This document shows positions 14,944 to 21,715 of a DNA stretch of 45,671 bases, piece by piece (within the stretch, counting starts at the first letter, position 1; each line of letters begins with the position of its first letter). Source of the stretch: a virus. The notes under the pieces are model-generated. The model saw only the letters and a program-made list of their open reading frames with translations. It made no database searches and was not told the origin of the DNA. The position numbers were made by a program, and so were the translations under genes. Location of the stretch: positions 1 to 45,671 of IMG/VR virus record IMGVR_UViG_3300005294_000050. One strand, written 5' to 3'.

Positions 14944-15164
14944 GTCTGCAGGACGCATTGATGTTCTGGGTCATCGTCGTGGTCGTGGGCGTGTTCTTGT
15001 TGGCCGCGCTGGTGGAGGTCTACCTGCAGCTGGCAGAGGCGATGCGTGGGGCTGCTGGTCGTCGTCGTGCTCGCCGGCGCCGAGTCCCGTCGGTGATGGA
15101 TTCGATCGGCGAGGACCTGTCCCGGCTGGATCGCCTGGATGGGTTGGGGCGTGAGGTCCGATGA
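14940..15164 (+). CDS. Small single-pass membrane protein
   Basis: ATG 14940 overlaps the preceding stop (ATGA). The 74-residue product has one hydrophobic segment (about 8-28, MFWVIVVVVGVFLLAALVEVY) followed by a strongly basic stretch (GRRRARRRRVPS), so the C-terminus is predicted inside. It pairs with the preceding membrane protein gene and may act with it. Function unknown. Confidence 0.6.
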   Translation: MSLQDALMFWVIVVVVGVFLLAALVEVYLQLAEAMRGAAGRRRARRRRVPSVMDSIGEDLSRLDRLDGLGREVR

Positions 15165-15478
15165 GTGACCCGATGACGGAGGCCGATTTCCTTGGCAACA
15201 CAGTGGACTTGCAGCAGGCCCGCGCCCGTTCCATGGCGCTGCACCCGTCGCGGCGTGAGGCGGAGCGGCGTGAAGCCGCGGCCCAGCAGGCCACAGACCT
15301 AACGCTTGCCGCTGAGGCCACCCTGCGCAGGGCGATCTACAAGCTCGAGCGTGCCGAGCCGCTGGCCGACATCCTTGGCGCCGCGGCGACATCCGTAACC
15401 CACTTGGTGGAGGCCCTTCAATGCGAGATTGCAGCGGGTCGCCTGGTGGAGAGAACAAACGACGAAGGGGAGAACTGA
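15161..15478 (+). CDS. Helical hypothetical early protein (105 residues)
   Basis: ATG 15161 overlaps the preceding stop (ATGA). The product is an Ala/Arg/Glu-rich, mostly helical protein (REAERREAAAQQATDLTLA, LRRAIYKLERAEPLADILG). No motif is recognised. It lies directly upstream of the ParB-like gene, two bases before that ATG, and could be a partner of it; that is only positional. Confidence 0.55.
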   Translation: MSDPMTEADFLGNTVDLQQARARSMALHPSRREAERREAAAQQATDLTLAAEATLRRAIYKLERAEPLADILGAAATSVTHLVEALQCEIAAGRLVERTNDEGEN

Positions 15479-15480
15479 TC

Positions 15481-16962
15481 ATGGCAAGACTAGAAGATCT
15501 GCAGATCGAGATGATCCGGGTGAACCCGGCGAACATCCGTAGCGAAATCGACACCAGTACCGACAAGATGCAGCGTCTCGCGAACGAGATCAAGACGGTT
15601 GGCCTGGTGGAACCGTTGCGCGTGTACCCGCACCCGGACATCGAGGGCGACTACCTGCTCCAGGATGGTCACCGCCGCCGCTTGGCTGCGATCGCGGCTG
15701 GCCTGTCTTCGGTGCCGTGTCTGGTGATCGACGCCCCGAAGCGCGGGACGCTGGAGGACATCGACGTCATGATGACCACGGGCCGTAACCACGAGCAGCT
15801 GAACGTGCTGGAGGAGGCTCGCGGCTTCCAGGCGATGCTGGATCTGGGGTTGTCCGAGGCGACGATCGCGAAGAAGTACAAGAAACCGAAGTCGGAGATC
15901 TCGGTGAAGGCGAAGCTCGACGCGGCGCCCGATGACGTGAAGTACGCCTACGGTGTGGGCCGGATGGATCTGGAGGATGCGAAGCGTCTTCAGGATCTGG
16001 AAGAGGCTGGCGCCGCGGACGTCTACGAGCGTGTCGTAGAGCGCGTCGGGAAGATCGCCCGGCAACCGTATGGGCAGTTGAGTGTGGAGCGGGTGATTCT
16101 CGAGGAGGAATCTGCGCTGCAGAAGAAGCGTCTGCGCGAGGACGTCGAGGCGTTGGGCGGTCGGGAGGCCCCCTCGGATGTCTCCTACAACGGGAAATAC
16201 GAGGTGGCTCCCAAGCTGTCCGACCATGAACATGCTGAGGTCGGGGACGTGTTCCAGGTTTCGGCGCCGTACGACCACAGCACTGGCCAGTCGACGCCGA
16301 GCGTGGTCTGGTATCGCAAGGCCAAGAAGGCCACCCCTGAGATGTCGGAAGAAGAGAAGGCTGAGAAGCAGCGGTTCCGTGCTCTGGCTGGGGCGCTGGG
16401 CATCAGCTTCCGTGTGCGCCGCACGTTCTTGGCGGAGCAGGTCAGCAATCCGATGGGCGGCGTGAACCAGGCGACGGATCAGGAGATGCTCTTCGAGCTG
16501 CTCTGGCCGGACATCTCGCGTCTGGATGACGAGATGCTGGGCGACATCACCGGGATCCACAAGCCGGAAGGCGCGGACTCGGGCACGTCGTACGGTGGCG
16601 GCGACGGCTACCGGTTGCGTCAGGAGTGGCTGAAGAAGGTACAGGCCCGGTTCGCGACATTCACGTGGCGGCAGATCGTCCGTGCCTATGCCCTGTACAA
16701 GAACCAGGACACGGACAAGCAGCTGCGCAACGTGAAGAACTTCGACCGGTCCGCCTATGAGTGGCGGACCCGGAAGACGTGGTTGGACCGTCTGCAGCAC
16801 TGGTTCGGGTATCACCTGGACCAGACGGAGCAGGACATCCTGGAGCACTTCAAGGCCAAGGGTGGCAGCTCGGGCAGCGACTACAACATGACGGAGACGG
16901 AGAAGACCGAGTACAAGGAGCATGGCCGGGTGCTCGGCGAAGACGTCGAGGTGCTCCCGTGA
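15481..16962 (+). CDS. ParB/Spo0J-like protein
   Basis: ATG 15481 has GGGGAG upstream; codons upstream to 15421 are a shadow of the previous gene. The 493-residue protein starts with a ParB N-terminal domain (about 8-110): IDTSTDKMQRLANEIKTVG, GLVEPLRV, then QDGHRRRLAAI, the GxHRR-type box with His64-Arg65-Arg66. A KorB-like HTH follows at about 115-150 (LNVLEEARGFQAMLDLGLS, TIAKKYKKPKSEISVKAKL). The C-terminal half is large and not recognised. ParB proteins clamp on DNA using CTP, partition plasmids, or regulate genes; which applies here is unknown. No parA partner is visible. Confidence 0.85.
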   Translation: MARLEDLQIEMIRVNPANIRSEIDTSTDKMQRLANEIKTVGLVEPLRVYPHPDIEGDYLLQDGHRRRLAAIAAGLSSVPCLVIDAPKRGTLEDIDVMMTTGRNHEQLNVLEEARGFQAMLDLGLSEATIAKKYKKPKSEISVKAKLDAAPDDVKYAYGVGRMDLEDAKRLQDLEEAGAADVYERVVERVGKIARQPYGQLSVERVILEEESALQKKRLREDVEALGGREAPSDVSYNGKYEVAPKLSDHEHAEVGDVFQVSAPYDHSTGQSTPSVVWYRKAKKATPEMSEEEKAEKQRFRALAGALGISFRVRRTFLAEQVSNPMGGVNQATDQEMLFELLWPDISRLDDEMLGDITGIHKPEGADSGTSYGGGDGYRLRQEWLKKVQARFATFTWRQIVRAYALYKNQDTDKQLRNVKNFDRSAYEWRTRKTWLDRLQHWFGYHLDQTEQDILEHFKAKGGSSGSDYNMTETEKTEYKEHGRVLGEDVEVLP

Positions 16963-17321
16963 GCGCCCCGAGACCGGACGATCTGCTGCAACTGGACCTG
17001 TCGGCGGCATCGCGTCAGTACGCACCCATCCCGGTGCCGACGGCAGCTGAGTGGCCACGTGCCACGATCCGGCTGGTGAACGGCTGGTGGGCGGTGAAGG
17101 TGTGGATGTTCGTGGGTACGCCTGCGCGGCGCCAGAGCCGTCTGCTGGCTGGCCAGTTCTCCGACCGGGAGAGCGCTTTTGGTTATGCCCGCTACGAGGT
17201 CGGTCTGCTGCGTTTCACGGAGCGCAACCGGCGCACGGCAGGAATGGCTGCTTCATTGATTGATGAAGTGGGCACGGCAATGGAGGCGGCAAGCCGCCCA
17301 AAATGGGAGCCGCCGTGCTAG
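16959..17321 (+). CDS. Hypothetical early protein (120 residues)
   Basis: The GTG at 16959 overlaps the ParB-like stop (GTGA). The product has a strand-rich centre (ATIRLVNGWWAVKVWMFVG, SRLLAGQFSDRESAFGYARYEVG) and a helical C-terminus. No family is recognised. It ends seven bases inside the start of the WhiB-like gene. Function unknown. Confidence 0.55.
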   Translation: MSAPRPDDLLQLDLSAASRQYAPIPVPTAAEWPRATIRLVNGWWAVKVWMFVGTPARRQSRLLAGQFSDRESAFGYARYEVGLLRFTERNRRTAGMAASLIDEVGTAMEAASRPKWEPPC

Positions 17322-17656
17322 CCCGGACGAGGGCACGGCGGTTGACGAAGTCCCCGAAGCGTGCCGATCAGATCATTGACTGGCGCGAGCTCGCGTCTTG
17401 CAAGGGCTGGGCGGAGAAGGGCGTTGACCCGTGGTTCCCCGAGCATCCGGCAGAGCCAAAGGCGTTCGAAACCGCAGCGAGGATCTGCGCGGGCTGCCCG
17501 GTGGCCCAGCAGTGCCTGGACGCGGCGATGGACGGGGAGAAGTCCCTGCATGGCCGCCAGCGGTACGGCATGTACGCGGGGATGACTCCGGGGGAGCGGT
17601 ACAGCCTGCACTTGCGTAAGGCCCGGCAGGCAGCGAAGGAAGGGGAGGCAGCCTGA
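17315..17656 (+). CDS. WhiB-family iron-sulfur transcription regulator
   Basis: The GTG at 17315 follows GGGAG by five bases and is preferred; an in-frame ATG at 17303 lacks a near ribosome site. The 113-residue product has the four WhiB cysteines in order: C29, C58-x2-C61-x5-C67, which bind a 4Fe-4S cluster. Next comes a turn segment, RYGMYAGMT, where cellular WhiB proteins carry G-(V/I)-W-G-G, then a basic C-terminal helix (LHLRKARQAAKE). WhiB proteins bind the primary sigma factor. A phage copy may redirect host transcription, as reported for WhiB-like proteins of mycobacteriophages. Confidence 0.88.
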   Translation: MLARTRARRLTKSPKRADQIIDWRELASCKGWAEKGVDPWFPEHPAEPKAFETAARICAGCPVAQQCLDAAMDGEKSLHGRQRYGMYAGMTPGERYSLHLRKARQAAKEGEAA

Positions 17657-18108
17657 TGGACACCAAGGAAACCACGGCTTGCCTGGTCAAGGACTGCACG
17701 ACGGAAGCGAAGACTGGTGGGTATTGCGGGAAGCGCTACCAGCGGTTCCTGAAGCACGGCGACCCGTTGGCCATGGCCCTGCGGGGTGGTGCGGCGGTGA
17801 AGGCCAAGACAGCGGCCAACCCGCCGGCCCCTACCCGGCACACCTTCGAAGCAGTGTGGCCGATCACCGGCCCACACAACTGCACGGCACCGACCGCCGA
17901 TGAGGCCCAGGGGTTGTGCACGATCGCGATGTTCGAGATCCACAGGATCGCCCTGGGCCTTGGCGTGGAGATGCTCGGCGCGCCGAAATTCCAGATCATC
18001 CCGACCGCATCGAACCCGCGCGCGGCAGCCCACCCCGAAGCAACGCATTGCCCGTACACGCTACGGGCCACCACCCGAGCAGCCAGAAGACAAGGAGTAA
18101 CAGCATGA
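17656..18108 (+). CDS. Hypothetical protein with zinc-finger-like N-terminus
   Basis: The ATG at 17656 overlaps the WhiB stop by one base. The 150-residue product starts with C9-x4-C14-x9-C24 and G-K-R-Y-Q-R, the same small motif as the HNH proteins at 1-466 and 662-1381, but the final His is Arg. A second Cys group follows (HNCTAPTADEAQGLCTI and HCPYT). No HNH core is present. Probably a nucleic-acid-binding protein; role unknown. Confidence 0.55.
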   Translation: MDTKETTACLVKDCTTEAKTGGYCGKRYQRFLKHGDPLAMALRGGAAVKAKTAANPPAPTRHTFEAVWPITGPHNCTAPTADEAQGLCTIAMFEIHRIALGLGVEMLGAPKFQIIPTASNPRAAAHPEATHCPYTLRATTRAARRQGVTA

Positions 18109-18383
18109 ACACCGAAGCTGGACTGGAGTGCTGGGAGACAGAGTGGGGAGTGCTCGTAGTGTTTGGCACGCACGACCCGAACGTCGCCTACGCGAAGGCC
18201 AAGGAATGGTACTCGCAGAACAGCGAGGTGCCCGAGGATCTTGAGGAGGGGTTGCGAGACTACGCCGCTCGCTGGTGGGCAGATCCCGCCGTGAAAGACA
18301 CCGACGGGGAGGCTTGGCCGGACACTTTGGTCAGTCGGGAAGAAGTCCCAGGGTGGATCCCGTATCTGGTGGTGAACTGGTGA
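18105..18383 (+). CDS. Hypothetical acidic protein (92 residues)
   Basis: ATG 18105 has AAGGAGT upstream and overlaps the preceding stop. The product is acidic and Trp-rich (ECWETEWGVLVVFGTHD, AKEWYSQNSEVPEDLEEGL, ARWWADP, WIPYLVVNW). There is no known motif. An acidic, aromatic small early protein could be a DNA mimic or inhibitor, but nothing here proves it. Overlaps the next GTG. Confidence 0.6.
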   Translation: MNTEAGLECWETEWGVLVVFGTHDPNVAYAKAKEWYSQNSEVPEDLEEGLRDYAARWWADPAVKDTDGEAWPDTLVSREEVPGWIPYLVVNW

Positions 18384-18583
18384 ACCGACCCGAAAAGTTC
18401 ATTGGGCTGCGCCGGGCTTTTAGGGGACGTGCCAACCACTGGAAGACATCTAACCCCGATCCGAACTACATAGGTCTAGCCGTCAGTCAGGGAATGGCCC
18501 GGCGCAGGACCTCAAAAGTACCCCAGCACGCGCATCTCGCCAAGACCAGCGGCAATGAGCTGCAGACAGGAGCGACTCCGTGA
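18380..18583 (+). CDS. Small basic hypothetical protein (67 residues)
   Basis: The GTG at 18380 overlaps the preceding stop (GTGA). The product is basic (GLRRAFRGRANHWKT, GMARRRTSKVP) with no recognised motif. It is kept because both ends overlap neighbours in the same operon pattern; coding status is less sure than for its neighbours. Confidence 0.45.
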   Translation: MNRPEKFIGLRRAFRGRANHWKTSNPDPNYIGLAVSQGMARRRTSKVPQHAHLAKTSGNELQTGATP

Positions 18584-18846
18584 GCCGCCACCCGGCAGCA
18601 GAAGCCGCCGGCCGAGCCATCGCAGAAGCACTCGACCAACCATGGGCCACCCTCAGCATCAACGACCAATCACAACTCGCGCTCGCCGGTCAGGCCGCGT
18701 TTGAGGCCTGCGCCCCGTTCGTGAAGTACGAAGTGCTATCCCGAACCGCAATTGCGGTGTCGGGGAACGGGACGAAGGACCGGGAGTTCAAGTCCTGGCT
18801 GCAAGGTATGGCGGCCGCGGCGGGCCGGAAGGCGTACCGCAGATGA
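18580..18846 (+). CDS. Hypothetical helical protein (88 residues)
   Basis: The GTG at 18580 overlaps the preceding stop. The product is helical (AAEAAGRAIAEALDQPWATL, LALAGQAAFEACAPFVKYEVL) and without known motif. Its stop overlaps the next ATG (ATGA). Function unknown. Confidence 0.55.
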   Translation: MSRHPAAEAAGRAIAEALDQPWATLSINDQSQLALAGQAAFEACAPFVKYEVLSRTAIAVSGNGTKDREFKSWLQGMAAAAGRKAYRR

Positions 18847-19034
18847 CGCCGGGGGAGTACGACGCGAACTGGATCTGTGCAGTGTGCGGGGACGTGAAGG
18901 TTGTCCCCTCTCTGGCCCGGGCTTGCGAAGCGAAGCACCAGCAGGAAACCGCTCCGGTAAAGGCCGGCGGCGACGAGTCTACGGAAGGAAGGACAGCAGA
19001 TGCCCTGGTTGAGAGTCGGAGACACCGCGGCTAA
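18843..19034 (+). CDS. Small CxxC protein (63 residues)
   Basis: ATG 18843 overlaps the preceding stop. The product contains CAVCGDVK and a later Cys-His (ACEAKH), a short zinc-ribbon-like pattern. It overlaps the replication-type gene start by 35 bases, which is more than usual in this operon. Function unknown. Confidence 0.5.
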   Translation: MTPGEYDANWICAVCGDVKVVPSLARACEAKHQQETAPVKAGGDESTEGRTADALVESRRHRG

Positions 19035-20004
19035 CCACCCGACGGTGCTCGGAGTTCTCGAGCACCAGGACATCGACGAGCGTCTGGTGAACGAGGTCTT
19101 CGGATTCGTGGTCAGATGCGCCGCCCAGTCGACGGCGCACCTCACGGACTACGTCGTGAACCGAGGCACCGCGCTGTCCATCGGCGGGCTGGGCCGGGCG
19201 GAGAAGCTGCTCAACGTGGCCCTGTTCGCCGGATACATGACGACGCAGGAGCGTGATCTCGGCGACGGCCAAGGCGTGCGCACCGTGTACAAGATCATGG
19301 ACGAGCCCGAATTCATCCACATGCGCACCCGCGAAGAGATCGAATGGGAGAGGCAACGGAAGTCGGACAACTCCAACCCGGCCCTCATCGTCCCGGTCCG
19401 CCTTCGCGACGGAGACGCCTGCCGCTATTGCGGTCAAGTGGTGAAGTTCGCCCCAGGTGCGAGAACGGGCCGGCACGTCGGCACGTACGACCACCGCAGT
19501 CCCGGCCAAGCGGCAACGGTAGAGACCTACGTGGTCTCCTGCAAAGGGTGCAACTCGTCCAGGTCCGACAACCCGGACGCCGATAAGGCACTCCCGCTTC
19601 TGCCCGTCCCGCAGAAGCCCTACTACTCGGCGGCAACGATCGAGTGGATCAAAACCAACGAGTGGGCGCAGCGCAATGGCATCAAGGCTCCCAAGCCTCC
19701 GGCGCAGCACCTCGCTCCAGGACAGCCCTCAGGCAACGGCCACACCCGGCCTGAGGCGGCTTCCACGGTTGAGCAGGCCTCACGGCCAGTTCCCAGTGTT
19801 GAGGCCCCTGCAGAGCCATCTGCAGCGCTTCCGCAGAAATCAGCAGAATCCGCAGGAGAGCAGTCTGCCGGCGCTGTCTTTACCGGGACGGGTAGGGACG
19901 GGTCGGGTCGGGTCGGTACTGGTAGGGCAGGTTCGGTAACCCAGCCCCGTGATCAACCCTCGAAGAACAACAGACGTAGGAACAGACCGAGGAAGAGAAG
20001 GTGA
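19000..20004 (+). CDS. Replication-type protein with HNH motif
   Basis: ATG 19000 has GGAAGGA upstream. The 334-residue protein has an N-terminal winged-helix-like region (MPWLRVGDTAANHPTVL, NEVFGFVVRCAAQSTAHLTDY, ALFAGYM), as in phage replisome organisers. An HNH-like core follows: DACRYCG, TYDHRSP, VVSCKGCNSSRSD at about 140-190. The C-terminal third is Pro/Ala/Glu-rich and ends in a basic tail (NNRRRNRPRKRR). It probably acts at the phage origin, or as an endonuclease; the combination occurs in actinophages. The coding sequence contains the G-rich pentamer tract at 19885-19914. Confidence 0.75.
   Translation: MPWLRVGDTAANHPTVLGVLEHQDIDERLVNEVFGFVVRCAAQSTAHLTDYVVNRGTALSIGGLGRAEKLLNVALFAGYMTTQERDLGDGQGVRTVYKIMDEPEFIHMRTREEIEWERQRKSDNSNPALIVPVRLRDGDACRYCGQVVKFAPGARTGRHVGTYDHRSPGQAATVETYVVSCKGCNSSRSDNPDADKALPLLPVPQKPYYSAATIEWIKTNEWAQRNGIKAPKPPAQHLAPGQPSGNGHTRPEAASTVEQASRPVPSVEAPAEPSAALPQKSAESAGEQSAGAVFTGTGRDGSGRVGTGRAGSVTQPRDQPSKNNRRRNRPRKRR
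19885..19914 (+). repeat. Six GGG pentamers in a row (G-quadruplex motif)
   Basis: GGGAC, GGGTA, GGGAC, GGGTC, GGGTC and GGGTC follow each other with exact five-base period, starting at 19885, 19890, 19895, 19900, 19905 and 19910. Six G3 tracts with two-base loops are more than enough for an intramolecular G-quadruplex on the + strand. The tract lies in the disordered part of the replication-type protein (TGRDGSGRVGTGR). Confidence 0.85.
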
Positions 20005-20008
20005 TCCC

Positions 20009-20356
20009 GTGAGTACTGGAGGTTTGGCTGGGTCGGTATTGGCCTGGTTTGAGAGGGAGTTCCAGGATCAGGTGTTGCAAGCGGCTCAGTCGTTGGGCTG
20101 GTCTCTCAGGTATCACACGCATGACAGCCGTCGTTCGGAGCCGGGGTTTCCTGATCTGGTGCTGGGTCATCCGGGGCGCGGCTTGCTGTTGTTCCGTGAG
20201 CTCAAGACCGAGAAGGGCAAGACCACGGCGAAGCAGGATGAGTGGATCATCAGGCTGGGCCTGACGGGAAACGATGCCGGTGTGTGGCGCCCCCGGGATT
20301 GGGTGAGCCGGCGGATCCACACGGAGCTGTCGGGGAGGCAGGTGCGTGATGCCTGA
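20009..20356 (+). CDS. VRR-NUC nuclease (Holliday junction resolvase-like)
   Basis: The GTG at 20009 (VSTGGLAGSVL) has GAAGG upstream; codons before it overlap the previous gene. The 115-residue protein matches the VRR-NUC version of the PD-(D/E)xK fold. An N-terminal helix (FQDQVLQAAQSLGW) is followed by GFPDLVL with Asp49, then FRELKTEKG with Glu64 and Lys66, then KQDEW. Such small phage proteins process branched or single-stranded DNA during replication and packaging. It follows the replication-type gene by four bases. Confidence 0.9.
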   Translation: MSTGGLAGSVLAWFEREFQDQVLQAAQSLGWSLRYHTHDSRRSEPGFPDLVLGHPGRGLLLFRELKTEKGKTTAKQDEWIIRLGLTGNDAGVWRPRDWVSRRIHTELSGRQVRDA

Positions 20357-20468
20357 GTGTCGGAGCCCGGAGCCGTGTGGTTGCTGGGGTTGCGTGAGCG
20401 TGTGGGTGGAGAAGCAGGCAGAGGTCGAGATTGTGGGAGGTGTTGAGGGCGATGGGGAATGTGACTGA
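20349..20468 (+). CDS. Tiny Cys-rich protein (39 residues), possible gene
   Basis: The ATG at 20349 overlaps the nuclease stop and the frame runs to TGA at 20466-20468, overlapping the next gene by 17 bases. The product has five Cys (ECRSPEPCGCWGC near the start, ECD at the end), suggesting metal binding. It fills an otherwise empty gap between two genes of a tightly packed operon. There is no clear ribosome site, so translation would depend on coupling. Confidence 0.4.
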   Translation: MPECRSPEPCGCWGCVSVWVEKQAEVEIVGGVEGDGECD

Positions 20469-21099
20469 GCAGGACGTGATGCGGTTGGCTGACAGGCTGC
20501 TGCGTACGACGACGGAGATGGCGGTGTATCGGGACAACCAGGGGAACGAGGACCGGCACTTCTGGCAGGAGCCGCCGCTGTTCGGGTTGCTTCGTGAGGC
20601 GGTGCATCCGGATATGCAGAAACCCAAGGACGGTGGCGGTGGTGGTGCGGCTGCCGGGTCTGCTGCTGCCTTGTCGGTCGAGGCCATCGATCTGTTCATG
20701 GCCATCGACCAGGAGTCCATCGACCTGATGTGGTTGGAGCGTGAGCAGCTGGTGGCGCACCGGTTGGAGTCGATGGAGCAGCGGGTGATCGCGTGGGTTC
20801 GGTTCCTGCGGACGAAGCCGGCCCGTCGTCTCGAGGTGCGCAAGGTCTTGGGGAAGTGGATCACCCAGATCGAGAGCCTGCTGGATCCGGCCAAGACTAT
20901 TGAGCTGCGTGGGTCGGTGTGCCCGAACTGTAGGAACAAGTGGGCGATGGTGCCTGAGTTCGGGGAGTTGTTTCGCAAGACGGCGTTGGTGGTTGCTGTT
21001 GGGTCGGAGCAGGTGCTGGCCAGATGCAGGTCGTGCGAGTCGGAGTGGCCCGCTGCGTCCATCAATTCGCTGGCCGACACGCTCAATCAACCCGCATGA
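20452..21099 (+). CDS. Hypothetical zinc-ribbon protein, last early gene
   Basis: ATG 20452 (MGNVTEQDV) is preceded by GGGAGG; nearby in-frame GTG/TTG codons are alternatives. The 215-residue protein is helical, with a Gly/Ala-rich linker (DGGGGGAAAGSAAAL). It ends in a zinc-ribbon-like module: CPNCRNKW at about 173 and CRSCESEW at about 200. Similar proteins sit at the end of early operons in Arthrobacter-type phages, with no known role. The stop is followed by a strong hairpin. Confidence 0.65.
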   Translation: MGNVTEQDVMRLADRLLRTTTEMAVYRDNQGNEDRHFWQEPPLFGLLREAVHPDMQKPKDGGGGGAAAGSAAALSVEAIDLFMAIDQESIDLMWLEREQLVAHRLESMEQRVIAWVRFLRTKPARRLEVRKVLGKWITQIESLLDPAKTIELRGSVCPNCRNKWAMVPEFGELFRKTALVVAVGSEQVLARCRSCESEWPAASINSLADTLNQPA

Positions 21100-21163
21100 C
21101 AACGCGTGGGTCGATGCGTTAATCTATAACCAATGAGCGAAGCTGTCTCTTCAGCCAGCTCAA

Positions 21164-21203
21164 GAGAAGCCCGGACAATCCCCCCAAGGTGTCCGGGCTT
21201 CTC
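21164..21203 (+). terminator. Strong hairpin terminator after the early operon
   Basis: GAGAAGCCCGGACA (21164-21177) and TGTCCGGGCTTCTC (21190-21203) pair perfectly over 14 bp with a 12-base loop. There is no downstream T run. It stands between the last early gene and the first late gene, so it probably ends early transcription or marks a point for an antiterminator. Confidence 0.65.
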
Positions 21204-21221
21204 GCATGTCTGGAGGTTGTG

Positions 21222-21584
21222 ATGCCGAGAGCAATGCCCAAGCCGTGCAGTCACCCGGGTTGTCCGGAGCTGGTGGCCACGGGTCGGTGCGATGCTCATC
21301 GAGCACAAGCTGAACAGCAACGAGGCAGCAGTGGTGAGCGAGGGTACAACTCGCCTGGTCATCGTCTTCGCTTCCGCGAAGGAGTGCTCGCCAGGGACCC
21401 GATCTGTGTCATCTGTCGCCGGAGACCATCGACTGAGGCCGACCACCACCCGCTGTCTCGAAAGGGACTGATAACGCTGGGTCTGGATCCGGACAATCCC
21501 AAACGAGGCCGCGGATTGTGCCAGCCATGTCACGCCGCCGAGACGGCAAAAAACCAGCCCGGAGGGTGGAACCGGGCACAGTGA
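21222..21584 (+). CDS. HNH endonuclease of the packaging module
   Basis: ATG 21222 follows GGAGG by five bases. The 120-residue protein has a small Cys/His N-terminus (CSHPGC, RCDAHR) and an HNH core: CVICRRRPSTEADHHPLS, then GLCQPCHAAET. HNH proteins next to terminase genes act with the large terminase in cos cleavage in several phages (known for HK97-type systems). It is the first late gene here, about 130 bases upstream of the small terminase. Confidence 0.9.
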   Translation: MPRAMPKPCSHPGCPELVATGRCDAHRAQAEQQRGSSGERGYNSPGHRLRFREGVLARDPICVICRRRPSTEADHHPLSRKGLITLGLDPDNPKRGRGLCQPCHAAETAKNQPGGWNRAQ

Positions 21585-21609
21585 AACCGGCGTGTCGCCT
21601 TGGCTTGGC

Positions 21610-21637
21610 GGGGTTTTTGGGGGTGGGGGTGACCCCC
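21610..21637 (+). other. G-rich tract with hairpin before terminase
   Basis: GGGG, TTTTT, GGGGG, T, GGGGG, TGA, CCCCC: three G4-5 tracts, the last of which pairs with a C5 tract as a short hairpin (21625-21637). It is in the 131-base gap between the HNH and small terminase genes, which holds no gene on either strand apart from an open upstream extension of the terminase frame. It may be part of the cos/packaging site. Confidence 0.35.
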
Positions 21638-21715
21638 TCGGGCGTCTCCGAGATAGCCGCCGGGCAGGGCAATTCATACACCCGCAGGTTAGAGCTTTTG
21701 TATCAGGGGGTACCC

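Noticed and set aside
14746-15164. Holin pair in the early operon
   Set aside because: Topology is holin-like, but the genes are within the early region far from the endolysin, and a better holin lies at 45271-45636.
15490-17058. 522-codon minus-strand frame opposite the ParB-like gene
   Set aside because: Leu/Arg/His-rich antisense shadow; the + strand reading has conserved ParB motifs.
21518-21715. Longer small terminase start upstream of 21716
   Set aside because: The frame is open but overlaps the HNH gene and crosses the G-rich hairpin; GTG 21716 has its own AGGGGG site and gives a normal P27-type start.
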